A DNA stretch of 64,000 nucleotides from Aradus depressus (GCA_963662175.1 OY759216.1:46517087-46581086), one strand, 5' to 3'; counted from the first letter of the stretch, positions 31,020-40,955 are shown. A program made the numbers and translations. The notes: generated by a model from the letters alone, not told the origin.

Positions 31020-31397
31020 TCAAATAAGACGCAATATCCTAAGCTACGCACCAAGGCAGCATGCCGCCTTCTATCTCCACATATTTGTAGGCGCTATCTC
31101 ACGGACCTTGACAATATGAAGGTCTACCTTGGCATAAAGGAGCGTACAAATAAGACGCACTTTCCTAAGTTACGCACCAAGGCAGCATGCCGCCTTCTAT
31201 CTCCACATATTTGTAGGCGCTATCTCACGGACCTTGACAATATGAAGGTCTACCTTGGCATAAAGGTGCGTACAAATAAGACGCACTTTCCTATGTTACG
31301 CACCAAGGCAGCATGCCGCCTTCTATCTCCACATATTTGTAGGCGCTATCTCACAGACCTCGACAGTGTGAAGGTCTACCTTGGCATAAAGGTGCTT
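31020..31397 (+). repeat. 126-bp tandem repeat, three copies, in open frame
   Basis: Each unit runs from CAAATAAGACGCA(A/C)TTTCCT through TACGCACCAAGGCAGCATGC to TACCTTGGCATAAAGGTGCG. Unit starts are 126 bp apart (for example TACGCACC at 31045, 31171 and 31297). As 126 is divisible by 3, one frame stays open for 139 codons (30987-31406) and encodes a 42-residue repeat containing AACRLLSPHICRRYLTDLD. The third unit shows a few substitutions, some replacing residues. No family recognised. The frame may simply reflect the period, so I list it as a repeat, not a gene. Confidence 0.9.
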
Positions 31398-31645
31398 ACA
31401 AATTGACAAAATAAATCGTTCTGGATGACGTTGCTACTTTATCTAATTTTGATGGTTCTCGGTCCAACTCTCTCCAACATAAGGTTTACAGGGTTTTAGA
31501 AATTTTGTTCCGACAATCAGTCTACTATCATTCTCCAACTGATGAGACACATTCAATTCCACACTGCTCGTTTCATTTGCGCACTTCTTCTATGTTAATA
31601 TGATATGGTTGACTGATTGTAGTAGATTGTGTAAACAATATATTT
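31398..31645. other. Unassigned spacer
   Basis: No feature recognised. Confidence 0.35.
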
Positions 31646-31855
31646 ATTATTACGCCTACTACCAGAGCGCACTTTCGTTGCTCTGGTGGACATAACGGAG
31701 TCCACTATGAGAGTCCTAAATTTTGCCTAACCTAAATTTTTATTCACCTGGGGTAGGGGTCTTCAACGAGTACCTGACATTGTGTAGACTTGGAACCATC
31801 GCTTTACTTCCCATCCGAAAGACGGCGTTCTCAGGGTTTTTTCACCTTACAGTTC
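31646..31855 (-). mobile_element. SINE, truncated
   Basis: Body only: TTACGCCTACTACCAGAGCG to GGCGTTCTCAGGGTTTTTTC. The tail beyond the GATATGACC region and the tRNA-like head are absent. Confidence 0.8.
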
Positions 31856-31894
31856 ATTTCCAAACGGATTATTTATGTATTGTATTATAAAAAA

Positions 31895-32295
31895 TTCCGC
31901 ATTTTATTGTTTTAACATTATGGTAAAAAGGAATTTTTCGATAGAGCTAACTGTTTTTTGAATTGAGCAAACTTTTTTAAAAAAAAGTAGTTTCGAAATG
32001 GCATTTCCATCGGTTTTCGGCATGTATCTCGCAAACCGGGCGACCAGCGAAAAATAGTACTCCAAATAAAATGTGCTTTTCATTTTTCTCTACAACTTTT
32101 ATTTTTGATTAGGCCTTTTTTATCAGCGGTATCCTGTAAAATGTACTTAATCCCTGAAGTAAAGTGGTTTTTCCTCCACGAATTTCCAATCACATACAGA
32201 CACACCTTACAAACATACTCAGGGGACCTTTAAACATGAAGTTCCGTTGAAAATTCGATCTCGTATTTTCGCAGGATTACTATACTTCCTTCTTA
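31895..32295 (-). mobile_element. Family C element, inverted, with end
   Basis: Includes CATCGGTTTTCGGCATGTAT, TGATTAGGCCTTTTTTATCA then GCGGTATCCTGTAAAATGTA, and the head GTTGAAAATTCGATCTCGTA then TTTTCGCAGGATTACTATAC, finishing TTCCTTCTTATAT, comparable with the GGAAGT start of family B. Confidence 0.7.
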
Positions 32296-32303
32296 TATTT
32301 TAC

Positions 32304-32565
32304 GTAGGTTAGGTTAGGTTAGGTTTTATGACTCATGCCCGGGCTTTAACAACGAGGTCATATCGCCTACTACCAAAGCGCTCTTTCGTCACTCTGGTGG
32401 ACTTGAGCCCGACTCTACTGTGGGAGTCCTAAATTTTGCCTACTCTAAATTTTTATTCACCTAGGGTAGGGGTCTTTAACGAGTACCTGACATCGTACAG
32501 GCTCGGGACCATCGACGTCCCATCCGAAGGACGGCGTGCTTAAGTTTATTTTACCTCCCAGATAA
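32304..32565 (-). mobile_element. SINE with telomere-like tail
   Basis: The body is inverted from GACTCATGCCCGGGCTTTAA to TTTACCTCCCAGATAA. Its tail, at the left, is four tandem GGTTA units (32304-32326: AGGTTAGGTTAGGTTAGGTT), i.e. (AACCT)n in SINE sense, identical to the insect telomere unit. The head is missing and runs into a CCTCTTAA array. Confidence 0.85.
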
Positions 32566-32890
32566 CCCCCCTCTTAATTATAACCCTCTTAACTCTCATA
32601 AACCTAACCCTCTTAAACCTCCTAACCCTCTTTTAACCCTTCTAACACTCTCTTAACCTCCTAACCCTCTTAATTAATTCTTTTAACCCTCTTAGTTTCC
32701 ACTTTATTTATATGAAAAACACAATATATTTCGCTCGTTAGAGCATTCTCAAGTGTACAGGATACAGACCTCTTAGTTAACCCTCTTAACCCATATAGAG
32801 GGTTAGGAAAGGGTTAAGAGAGACAATGGGGTCTGTCGATTCTTGGGATAGGGTTAAGAGGGTTAGGAAGGGTTAAGAGGGTTATATATA
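32566..32890. repeat. Inverted pair of CCTCTTAA-type arrays around a retroelement hairpin
   Basis: Left part (32566-32695): degenerate repeats of AACCCTCTT with AACCTAACCC variants. Right part (32770-32890): the inverse, AGGGTTAAGAGGGTTAGGAA. Between them, minus-strand 32722-32756 reads ACTTGAGAATGCTC-TAAC-GAGCGAAATATA, a TGANAATG-stem-GAAA hairpin like those of Penelope-type ends. Confidence 0.7.
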
Positions 32891-33264
32891 TATAGCTTTT
32901 CTTTGGAATGTTGTTAGTATTTATTGACCTTGCCCAATTGGCAGCCATTTTATTCTATTTAGTTCGATATATACCGAAACTGATATTTGTGCGTGCAGTT
33001 AAGATGCAACGTAACCGAATGACCAGGACATAGGTTGGAAGACAATACATTAGGAAGAACCTTAGAAAGAACTAGGTCAGGATACGCAGGATTGGGAGAT
33101 GTATGGACTGCCTCAAGACATGGCTCAATGGACCACTGTTGTACCCGGTAATGAACCTTCCGCGTTCTTAGTACCATTATTATAGCCCCGATAGATATAT
33201 TGAGAGGGCTTGTGTGTACACATAGGGGACCTAAGCATCCAATGCGCTTATCTGTTCGCTGTTA
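32891..33264. other. Unassigned spacer
   Basis: A (TA)n run at about 32884-32892 starts it; the minus-strand frame 32959-33177 has no recognised domain. Confidence 0.35.
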
Positions 33265-33449
33265 GCTCTACTTAACGAGTACCGGACATCCCACAGGCTC
33301 GGGATCATTGCTTAACGTACCATCCAAAGGACGGTGTACCCAAGGTTTTCTCACTTTCCAGATAAAAACTTGAGACTTGGCCGGGTTTGGAATCCGCAAT
33401 CATGAGCTCACTAAGCAAACACGCACCCTCCGAGCTATCGGCGCTCTTA
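33265..33449 (-). mobile_element. SINE 5' half
   Basis: From the inverse of AACGAGTACCGGACATC through GGCCGGGTTTGGAATCC (B box mutated) to the head CGAGCTATCGGCGCTC at 33448. The 3' half is missing. Confidence 0.8.
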
Positions 33450-33534
33450 AACCTCACCATATTATATATGTAGTATGAATGAAGAGACAGGGAGAGAGAA
33501 AACTTTTCAATCAATGAAGATATTTTAACGACTT

Positions 33535-33818
33535 CTTTAACTACGAGTTCATATCGCCTACTACCAGAGCGGTCTTTCGTCACTGGTGGACATGAGCCCG
33601 ACTCTAATATGGGCGTCCTAAATTTTGCTTACCCAAAATTTTTATTCACTTAGGGTTGAGGTCTTTAACGAGTACTTGACATCGTACTCGGGACTACCGT
33701 TTATCCTCCTATTCGAACAACGGCGTGCTCAAGTTTTTTTCATCTTCCAAATAAGGGCCCTCAAGGGCCTTTGGGGAATTTTGAACCCGCGATCCTGAGC
33801 TCAGTAGGCTTGCACGCT
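33535..33818 (-). mobile_element. SINE, diverged, without first head bases
   Basis: TTTAACTACGAGTTCATATC to GAGCTCAGTAGGCTTGCACG. It lies less than 100 bp from the previous SINE in the same orientation. Confidence 0.8.
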
Positions 33819-35079
33819 TTCAATTTTCAAACCTCTTTTGTCTAAAATATATTTTTAACTTTTTGATAATTTACAATGCAAAATTTAAAATTCAAATTTT
33901 AATTCAAATATGATGGTAATCATTATTATCTGTAAAATTATTGTATGAAGCGAAATGAATAATTTTAAATTTAAATGTCATTATTTTGTTAATTATCTGT
34001 AAAATTGACAAAAAAAAAAAAAAATTAACATTTTCACTTTTTCAGCTATACAAAGTACTGGGAAAGTTATGTAATCGATCAGAATATTCCATGTGGAATT
34101 TTCAAAGGAATTTATTCTTTTCCGACCTCTTAGCTGCTACCTAAAGTATTGAGCTGAGTTTACGAAGCTCTTTCTTAGGCGACTCATGTATTTCGTTGTA
34201 CTCGTACTTCTCCTAAACCCCTTTATCGATCACATTGAAATTTGCCACGATGGTAGTGGACAGGGTGACGATGGTTTACTATTAAAAAAATCTGAAATCG
34301 AACATACCACGGAGGAATAATCATCGAAAAACGAAATCCCTATTGAAATCAATTGAGAGACAAAATTCTTGCCCAAAATAGAATTTTTCTATTTCAGATG
34401 TAAAAATCCGGGCGAAGCCCTTTTCGGTTTACCATCGGACACCACTTTTTTTGAGCCGTTTTTTTCAGTGTTCTAACGTACATACTTCGACTTTTTTCGA
34501 TAAAAATATTCACAGCTGTTGTCTACAAAAAGGCAAGAAAAAATCCATTGAATTCAATTGAAATCTATTTAAAGTATTAATATATTCATAAAGAACATAC
34601 AAGGTGAGAAGTTACTGATAATTATTAAAACATTAACTGAGTTTTTTATACAGATATGCCTGACTCAGCTCAGTTTTTGCAAACAGCAGAATGTATTGCA
34701 CACCTAGTTTCATTTGATGTCTTCATTAAGAGAAGTTAGACAGAATCTCATAAAACTAGGCAATTTATTAGAAGTCATTTTTCTGCGAAGATCTTTAAAT
34801 ATAAATACATTTAATCATAAAAATATGATCGTTTTACGACCTCCAGTTCTCAATATTCTATTTCCTTGAGCAACGACCATCGTCAGAGCTAACAAGATAG
34901 TTACAGAATTTATTGATGTTGTACAAGCTGTTCGTTATTGAAAAAATTTAACGAATGTTACTTGAAAACAGTATTTATTGCTAGTGGGCAATGGCTGACC
35001 TAAGCATTGCGTAAAGAACCTTGGTATTTGTGCAAATTCACTTATAAATGCTTATTTTATGTATATATTGTGATGTATA
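33819..35079. other. Spacer with a family B head trace
   Basis: 34043-34135 carries a diverged B head (TTCAGCTATACAAAGTACTG, GGGAAAGTTATGTAATCGAT then CAGAATATTCC, TTTTCCGACC). The rest, to 35079, is unassigned AT-rich sequence without a credible gene. Confidence 0.45.
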
Positions 35080-35560
35080 AAAAGAATACACAACTTAAAC
35101 AATTATTAATATAAAAAAAAAATTAATTATATTGATTTTTTTATAAAAAGAAACTGAATTTCTTTTAAAACAAATGATTGAAAAAAAAAAAACACGGCAA
35201 TCAGCTGTTTTTTTATGTGTGTAGTGACGAGTGGAGGCCTGGGTTCAATGGCGACAGTCTGAGTGAAAATGTAGAGTGGTGTTTTGGCATAAAATGTAAT
35301 GAACTAAATAGGAGTGAATTGACAGTGAAATAGATCAAAAAAGAAGGTACTGTTGTTTGTTTATATGTACAGAATATATGCCCAGAAATATTATATAACT
35401 TAAATTTTTAAAAAATTGCCAAAATATAAAACAAAAAAAGAGTGAATTAATTATAAGATTTTTTCCTTTGATTTTTGTTTGTTTCAATGTTTAGTTTTAT
35501 AATGTAGATGGTTTAAAAAAATAACGTTTACTACACGTTTTACTATACACTAAGTGAATC
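35080..35560 (+). repeat. Dispersed repeat family E, copy 2
   Basis: Ordered similarity to 22280-22790: AATCAGCTGTTTTTTTATGT, GGAGTGAATTGACAGTGAAA, AAAGAAGGTAC and TTTCAATGTTTAGTTTTATA. Confidence 0.35.
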
Positions 35561-35567
35561 AAGCTGG

Positions 35568-35685
35568 GTTGCCAAAATTTAGGACTTCCACAGACTCATG
35601 TCCACCAGAGCTACGAAAGAGGCGATATGACCGCTTTTACAAAGCCCGGACATGAGCCACAAAAACTAATGAATAACTAATAAAA
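35568..35685 (+). mobile_element. SINE 3' fragment
   Basis: GCCAAAATTTAGGACTTCCA to AAGCCCGGACATGAGCCACA, then AAAACTAATGAATAACTAA as tail; the GAGCGCTCTGGTAG segment is deleted. Confidence 0.8.
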
Positions 35686-36324
35686 TAGTATAACTTAAGG
35701 GAGGTAATGTGTTTGTTGTTCAAGTCCGGTCAAAAAGAATGGTAAAGAACCATGAAAGACCCAATCAAATTAATTTGAATTCATTTTTTAAATATATTTT
35801 ATTAATTTCGTTGAGCCCCGCGGCCTCCCTGCCTCCATTAAGTTGGAGAGGTGGAGATGACAGAGAACCGGGGGGTGTTTCGAGGCGTCTCGAGTTGAAG
35901 GACTTTTATGTTTATTTTATTTTTATTATTATTGTTTTCTTTTATGTATACTTTAAATTATATATTTTCTCTTTGTTTTGTATATATTACATTTGTTTGT
36001 AGACTATTATTATTCTATTGTACATAAATATCTTATCTACCTATTATTTTGTACATAACCATATGTTAACGATGTATGCTTATTTACCTATATATATATT
36101 TTTTTGTTTTATTAATATTTTGTATATATATATTTTTTTTTTTTTTTTTAAATGTATCATTCATCAAATTTACTGATGTTTTACACAGATTGTAATTATT
36201 CAAAATAAAAAATTTTAAAATAAAAAATTTTAAAATAAAAAAAATTTCGTTGGCGATTAAAACTTTGAATAAAATATTCGGGTGGTGATTGACAATAAAA
36301 ATAAAATAACTGAAAGAAAAATCA
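35686..36324. other. Unassigned AT-rich region with short tandem
   Basis: AATTTTAAAATAAAA units are repeated at about 36205-36245. The frame 35709-36002 is mostly low-complexity and not convincing. Confidence 0.35.
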
Positions 36325-36380
36325 TGTAGGCGATATGACCTCGATGTTAAAGCCCGGACATGAGTCATAACAACTAACTA
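36325..36380 (+). mobile_element. SINE 3'-terminal fragment
   Basis: TAGGCGATATGACCTCGATG then TTAAAGCCCGGACATGAGTC and ATAACAACTAACTAG; only the last 56 bp of the SINE. Confidence 0.8.
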
Positions 36381-36445
36381 GATCTTAACTATACACTACT
36401 ATGTCATTTAGTTCACTAAAAATTGAACTTTTGATTTGTTTCGGC

Positions 36446-36633
36446 ATTTGGATTTTCTGTATTTGACAGCTTTCCCGAAGTCTAAATATGATAAAACATG
36501 AATTTGTGATAAAGTTTGTATACGTTTGCGCTATAAGTATACATAGGTATATATGGTATATAAACTTTATCACAAATTCAAGTTTTATCATATTTAGGCT
36601 TCGGGAAAGCTGTCAAATACAGAAAATCCAAAT
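36446..36633. mobile_element. Foldback element, 76-bp arms
   Basis: 36446-36521 and 36558-36633 are inverted copies differing at only a few positions, beginning ATTTGGATTTTCTGTATTTG and containing AGCTTTCCCGAAG. The spacer is only about 36 nt. The low divergence suggests relatively recent formation. Confidence 0.88.
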
Positions 36634-37184
36634 ATATATACATTTCCTTCCGGAATAAAAGGAAAATCGAATTCAACCAGAAAAATCGGACCACCCATAG
36701 AGGAGAAATTTGCGCGAAATTTTTTTAAATGTAATTTTAGTTGAGAAACCAATTATATAGGTTGTTTTCTTTAATTTGAGCCATAAAAGGTTCGTTCACG
36801 TCCATTAGCAGCCGAGAGACGCCATTCAGAATAGTAGCATTTTTAGCTCTGAAGGAACAGCTTCTGTTAGTAAATGCTGAGTTGTGCTAGGTATTAGTTG
36901 TCGTTACAGACAGATGAGATGGGGTTGGGTGCATGATGGGGAGGGGGGGGGGGGACTTAAAATACTCTCGATGAAAAGAACGTTTTGATATGTAGTTTTA
37001 TATTTAGATTCAGAAGTCTATACGTTAGACACAGGGTTTGAGGGAAATCAGGAAAAAGAGAAGAAAGGTTTATAGGGAGAGAAGAAACTTAGTTGGTTAC
37101 ATATAATTCGAACTGGGATAGTAGTACATTATGTTCGTTCTTAACATTATTTCTCAAGCTCCAATAATATGTAGCATATATCGG
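36634..37184. other. Unassigned spacer
   Basis: No feature except a G-run at about 36941-36953. Confidence 0.35.
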
Positions 37185-37417
37185 TTTGTTCACCGATCCT
37201 GATTTTTATTTAATTCTGTGTGTTAACTGTGAACACGATAACTCCTTACTAGAAGTCCCTATGTAAGTCAACTATTGAATATTAGCGCAAAAGGTCGACT
37301 GTTTTTGGAGGAAGGCGAAAATTATTCTTAATTGATTATTTAATCAAAATCTTATTTAAGTTAATTGATTATTTTGTTCTGGGGAATTACATTACCAGCG
37401 ATTCACCGACGACTTTT
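37185..37417 (+). mobile_element. Family B, internally deleted
   Basis: GTGAACACGATAACTCC joins abruptly to the last monomer (AGAAGTCCCTATGTAAGTCA) and runs to the end TCTGGGGAATTACATTACCA then GCGATTCACCGACGAC. A short TAATTGATTATT duplication sits before the end. Confidence 0.7.
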
Positions 37418-37609
37418 TTATTTATTATTTTTTAACTTACAAATTATGCCTTTATTTTTTCCTCCACACCTTAAAGGTCAGTCCAATGTACGTTATTGTT
37501 TTATTTATTCATTTATAATTTTTTATTTATTTAGACTTTTTTATACATTCATTTATAATTGATTTAGCTGTGTATATATGTATATGTATTATTTTTCATA
37601 TATTGCTTC

Positions 37610-37985
37610 CTTTCTTTTCTATATCTCGCACATTGGGACCTGATGATGGGACGTAAGAACGTCCCGAAACATCGTTGGGATAAAGACACTTCCGAAGATT
37701 TTTTTTGAAAAATAGTTATCTTAATTTTTATTAAATTGCAAAATGTGTCTACTTATTATAAACGTATCTTTACATACTACTAATCATACATGTGTTAGAC
37801 TCAAGTAGTTATAAATCTAATTTATAAGCTATCGTAATGTATAAATTCTTTTGACATATCCTATTACCATGTATATACGAGTAAATAACTGTGTGACCTG
37901 TGTACATAAATGTCGGTATAATGTCTGCCATCCATGGAAATGTTCGTTGGTTTAACGGAAATAAATTTATTATTATTATTTATAT
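37610..37985 (+). mobile_element. LINE 3' end with retroelement hairpin
   Basis: 37640-37670 is CTGATGAT-GGGACG-TAAGAA-CGTCCC-GAAAC, a hairpin with hammerhead-like core elements. 37740-37985 is a LINE-type 3' untranslated end finishing CGTTGGTTTAACGGAAATAA then ATTTATTATTATTATTT. Matching tails occur at 41341-41475 (inverted, with an internal deletion), 5157-5230, 42590-42660 and 38750-38822. Confidence 0.65.
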
Positions 37986-38286
37986 TTTATTTATTTATTT
38001 TTTGAGGGCTGAAGATGTCACCGCTGAAGAGTAGGCCTACTGTGTGCCCTGTATGTGTCCAGGATTCTGCTGCAGGTTCCCTCTATGCCTGCCTTGGTTC
38101 TGTTATGGCAGTCCTGAAGCAGTAGAATCTCTTCTAGAGTTTTACACTGCCTCAGAATACGAACGGGAGTCTCATTTTCATCGCCACATTTCCTACACAG
38201 ACGGATTGTGTATGTGTTTCTTCATTGGTCAATTGAAACCCTAATTTTTTTTTTAAATTCCTTTTTATTATATATTTTAATAAAGA
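37986..38286 (-). pseudogene. LINE C-terminal fragment (zinc-knuckle region)
   Basis: The minus strand over about 38030-38215 encodes RLCRKCGDENETPVRIL then RQCKTLEE, the CxxC...ET...C arrangement found after the RNase H region in many non-LTR retrotransposon polyproteins (the usual His is Arg here). Only about 55 codons remain. The plus-strand frame 38044-38244 is its shadow. Confidence 0.6.
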
Positions 38287-38506
38287 TGGGCGCCGGTAGC
38301 TCAGTGGTGTGCGTGCTTGCTTACTGAGTTCAAGATCGCGGATGTTAGGATGTCAGATACTCGTTAAAGATTCCTACCCTAGATGAATAAAAATGAAAGG
38401 TAGACAAAATTAGGACTCCCACAGTAGAGCTCATGAGTGACGAAAGAGCACTCGGTTACTAAGGAAATGACCTTGTAGTTAAAGCCCGGGCCTGAGTCAC
38501 AATAAC
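38287..38506 (+). mobile_element. SINE with mid-body deletion
   Basis: The head GGGCGCCGGTAGCTCAGTGG is intact. Just after AAGATCGCGGA (around the B box) it jumps to ATGTCAGATACTCGTTAAAG, and it ends GGGCCTGAGTCACAATAAC. Confidence 0.85.
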
Positions 38507-38598
38507 AATTTATTTATTTTTTGTTAATAATTATTGTAGCATACAGATTTTTGGATCGCTCTGCAGTCTGCTTGTAGCCAATATATCCTATTTAAGAA

Positions 38599-38825
38599 AA
38601 TATTGTAGTTAGAGCCCGCGTGTCATAATAACTACTTACTATTTTAATATGAAAATAAAAGCAAGTGATTTTTTGTTAGTTAATTATTTATTGTGAGTCA
38701 TGCCCGGGCTTTAACTACGCCTTCTACCGTAATGAACTTAAAATTGTATATAAATAACTGTGTGACTATGTACATAAATGTCGTTATAATGTCTGCCATC
38801 TATGGAAATGTTGGTTGGTTTGGTG
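38599..38825. mobile_element. SINE and LINE tail scraps
   Basis: SINE 3' ends at 38599-38637 (+) and 38688-38730 (-), then a LINE 3'-tail fragment 38750-38822 (AAATAACTGTGTGACTATGT, ATGTCTGCCATCTATGGAAA) matching 37880-37955. Confidence 0.65.
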
Positions 38826-39130
38826 ACCTTTACAGATGACAATGTCAGGGCAGGGGAGGAGCCTTGAAACTGTCAACATTATGTAACTCGACCTGGGCTG
38901 TACTTCCCGAGTCCCGGTCAGTAATCCGGTCCACTGTCATGACAAATCTACCTACCTTCCTTCGTCGGTCAATCTCCACTAATGTACTACCCCAACTCGA
39001 ATTATATCTAATCAATTAAATTTCTCTCTCTCCCTCTAAATCCTTCTTCGACTTTGTCTCATTTGACTGAAAGCCTGTGTCTAACTTATGAACTCCTGAA
39101 TCTAAATATAAAATTACTTATCAAAACGTT
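38826..39130 (-). mobile_element. Family B fragment after unassigned sequence
   Basis: 38980-39110 has the inverted B end CACTAATGTACTACCCCAAC then TCGAATTATATCTAATCAAT and a monomer trace. 38826-38979 is unassigned. Confidence 0.5.
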
Positions 39131-39178
39131 ATTTTCATATCTTCTCGGGTGATTTCATGTCTTCTTTTTTATTTTTTA

Positions 39179-39275
39179 TTTTTTGACAATATTTCGGGAC
39201 ACTTTCATGTCTCCAACAACGTTCATAGTGACCAGAAGAAGGGACGTGAAAGTGTCCCGAAATATTGTCAAAAAA
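39179..39275. repeat. Hairpin of two inverted retroelement motifs
   Basis: 39179-39212 (TTTTTTGACAATATTTCGGG then ACACTTTCATGTC) and 39241-39275 are inverted copies with one or two mismatches. Each arm contains GGGAC(A/G)TGAAAGTGTCCCGA then AATATTG. The plus-strand version, preceded by GACCAGAAGAA, parallels the hairpin at 37640. Confidence 0.8.
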
Positions 39276-39670
39276 GAAGAAAAAAAAAAAAAAAACCTCT
39301 GCAAAAAATCTACATTTCAACATCCCAAAGAAGTTTAAGAAACACATTGATTTCATTGAACTGAATATTTGGGAAGTCACATAGTCTAAGATCCAATCTG
39401 GACGCTGCCCCCGGCTCCGGTAAGTAGGCAGAACAGAACCCCCGAAGAATCTCGAGCTCGCATGGCGCAAAGAGGCCCCAAAAACCAAGGACGACTGCGG
39501 ACCGTAGCCATCGAGCCGGTCCACAGCCGTCCATAGCACCAAAAGTGTAATTTTAAATATATGGAAAAAGATTACCCATTTCCCCGCCGACCAAATAGAG
39601 GGATTTAACCGACCCCCTCTCAGAGGGTCAGGAGCACCCCCCCCCAAAAAAAAAAAAAATTATAGATAGG
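39276..39670. other. Unassigned segment, possible coding remnant
   Basis: An overlapping pair of minus-strand frames (39135-39647, 39310-39534) crosses a higher-GC stretch (39395-39540). The longer one of 170 codons is partly low complexity, and no domain was recognised. Confidence 0.3.
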
Positions 39671-39955
39671 TAGGTACATGCTGAATTAATACTCCAAGTT
39701 TTAGCTCTCCATTTAAAGACCAATCGATCGTTTGGGCTAAAAATCAATAATTGACTTACACATCCTCATACTAAATTTCGTGTCGATACATTCATTATAT
39801 CGACAGTTATTATGGTTTTTTAGTCCTCTGATCCTCTGATCCTTCCCTGTGGCTGATTTTGCTGAAAATCAATAGGTGTCGTCCCTGTGGGGTTCTGCAT
39901 ACACACATAAATGTGTCGATACATGCATCAATTGGGAGTTACAATTATCCCCCCC
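39671..39955 (-). mobile_element. Family B fragment, inverted
   Basis: TGAATTAATACTCCAAGTTT, CCAATCGATCGTTTGGGCTA then AAAATCAATAATTGACTTAC and two monomers, ending GATACATGCATCAATTGGGA then GTTACAATTA. Confidence 0.65.
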
Positions 39956-40526
39956 TCAACTTTGAGAATTCCCAGAATCGAGTAAGACAGTTATTGATTT
40001 TAGATGGACTCTGAAAACCTACCTGATTAGTTCCCGATTTGTTCTTGATTGCCTTGCGTATAGTCATTCTCTCAGCAACTGAAGTAAAGAAAAGTTTGAA
40101 CTATCCGAATTACGTTGAAACCCTGACTTGAGAATTTATCTTAATTGCAACGATGACCTCAAAACTCCGTTTGTTTTCAAGACCTAATTTTCCCTTTTAA
40201 AGTGTATCATCTAGGAGTGGAAAGTATCATCAATCTACAATCATTTTGGTTACGGTCAAGCGGTCAGAGAGAGAGGGCAAAGGTGAATGAAGAAAGTGGT
40301 GTGCTATCAAGGAGGCATCTATACTTTATAAGACTTTCTTATGGTTTCGTTCCTGTCTCATACCTCATTTAAAATTTGATTTATAAATATACATTAAAGA
40401 CTCAACGATAGGAGCGGCCATTTTTTTAAATCATAGTATTACAAGATAAACTTATTTAACGTTAACAAACTTAATGAATCGTTATTTTGGCCAATATATT
40501 CATCGTATAAATCTCCAGCTATATAA

Positions 40527-40529
<3 letters not shown>
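39956..40529. other. Unassigned spacer
   Basis: No feature recognised. Confidence 0.35.

Positions 40530-40576
<47 letters not shown>
40530..40576. repeat. (TA)n microsatellite
   Basis: About 23 uninterrupted TA units directly abutting the LINE fragment at 40577. Confidence 0.97.
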
Positions 40577-40577
<1 letters not shown>

Positions 40578-40955
40578 TTGAATTCTGGGGCTTCGCTAAA
40601 CATTCTAAAATCAATATAATCCAATATTTTCAATACAAAGTTCTCAGACGAATCGCAATCGCTCCGTTTTATTCCCTAACAAAATCCTTCATAAAGATCT
40701 CAACATCCCTTACGTTCAAGATTTAACCCAGACGCGTTTCAAAAAATTCCATAAGAACCTCAGCAACCAACCCAATCACACAACGCCTATCCTCACGTAT
40801 TCACCTTGACAATCCTCACTACGCATTAAACGACGTTGGCCGCGCGCGGGAGCTGCTTTCTTATAGGGAGTGTCAGCACTTGGTGGCTTTTCCCATCTGA
40901 TGTATTCTAGTTTTATATTGTATATCACATCTACCTATTGCATATATTGTTCAGA
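40577..40955 (+). pseudogene. jockey-type LINE, RT C-terminal fragment, copy 1
   Basis: Encodes the end of a non-LTR retrotransposon ORF2. Translation gives EFWGFAKHSKINIIQYFQYK then VLRRIAIAPFYS, matching the jockey-clade pattern (Y)GIxLWG-A--S-----Q-FQ-K-LR-I--AP(W/F)Y. It continues after a frameshift with KDLNIPYVQD, RFKKFHKNLSNQPN and NPHYALNDVGRARELLS, and a natural stop after LVAFPI. A stop inside TYSP* and two frameshifts make it dead. Its 3' UTR runs to about 40955, where an inverted SINE follows. The same block is inverted at 42978-43424. Confidence 0.85.

Noticed and set aside
39135..39647. 170-codon minus-strand frame, the longest in the window
   Set aside because: Contains a long Phe run from a T-tract, crosses the 39179-39275 hairpin and several repeats, and has no recognisable domain; not a credible gene.
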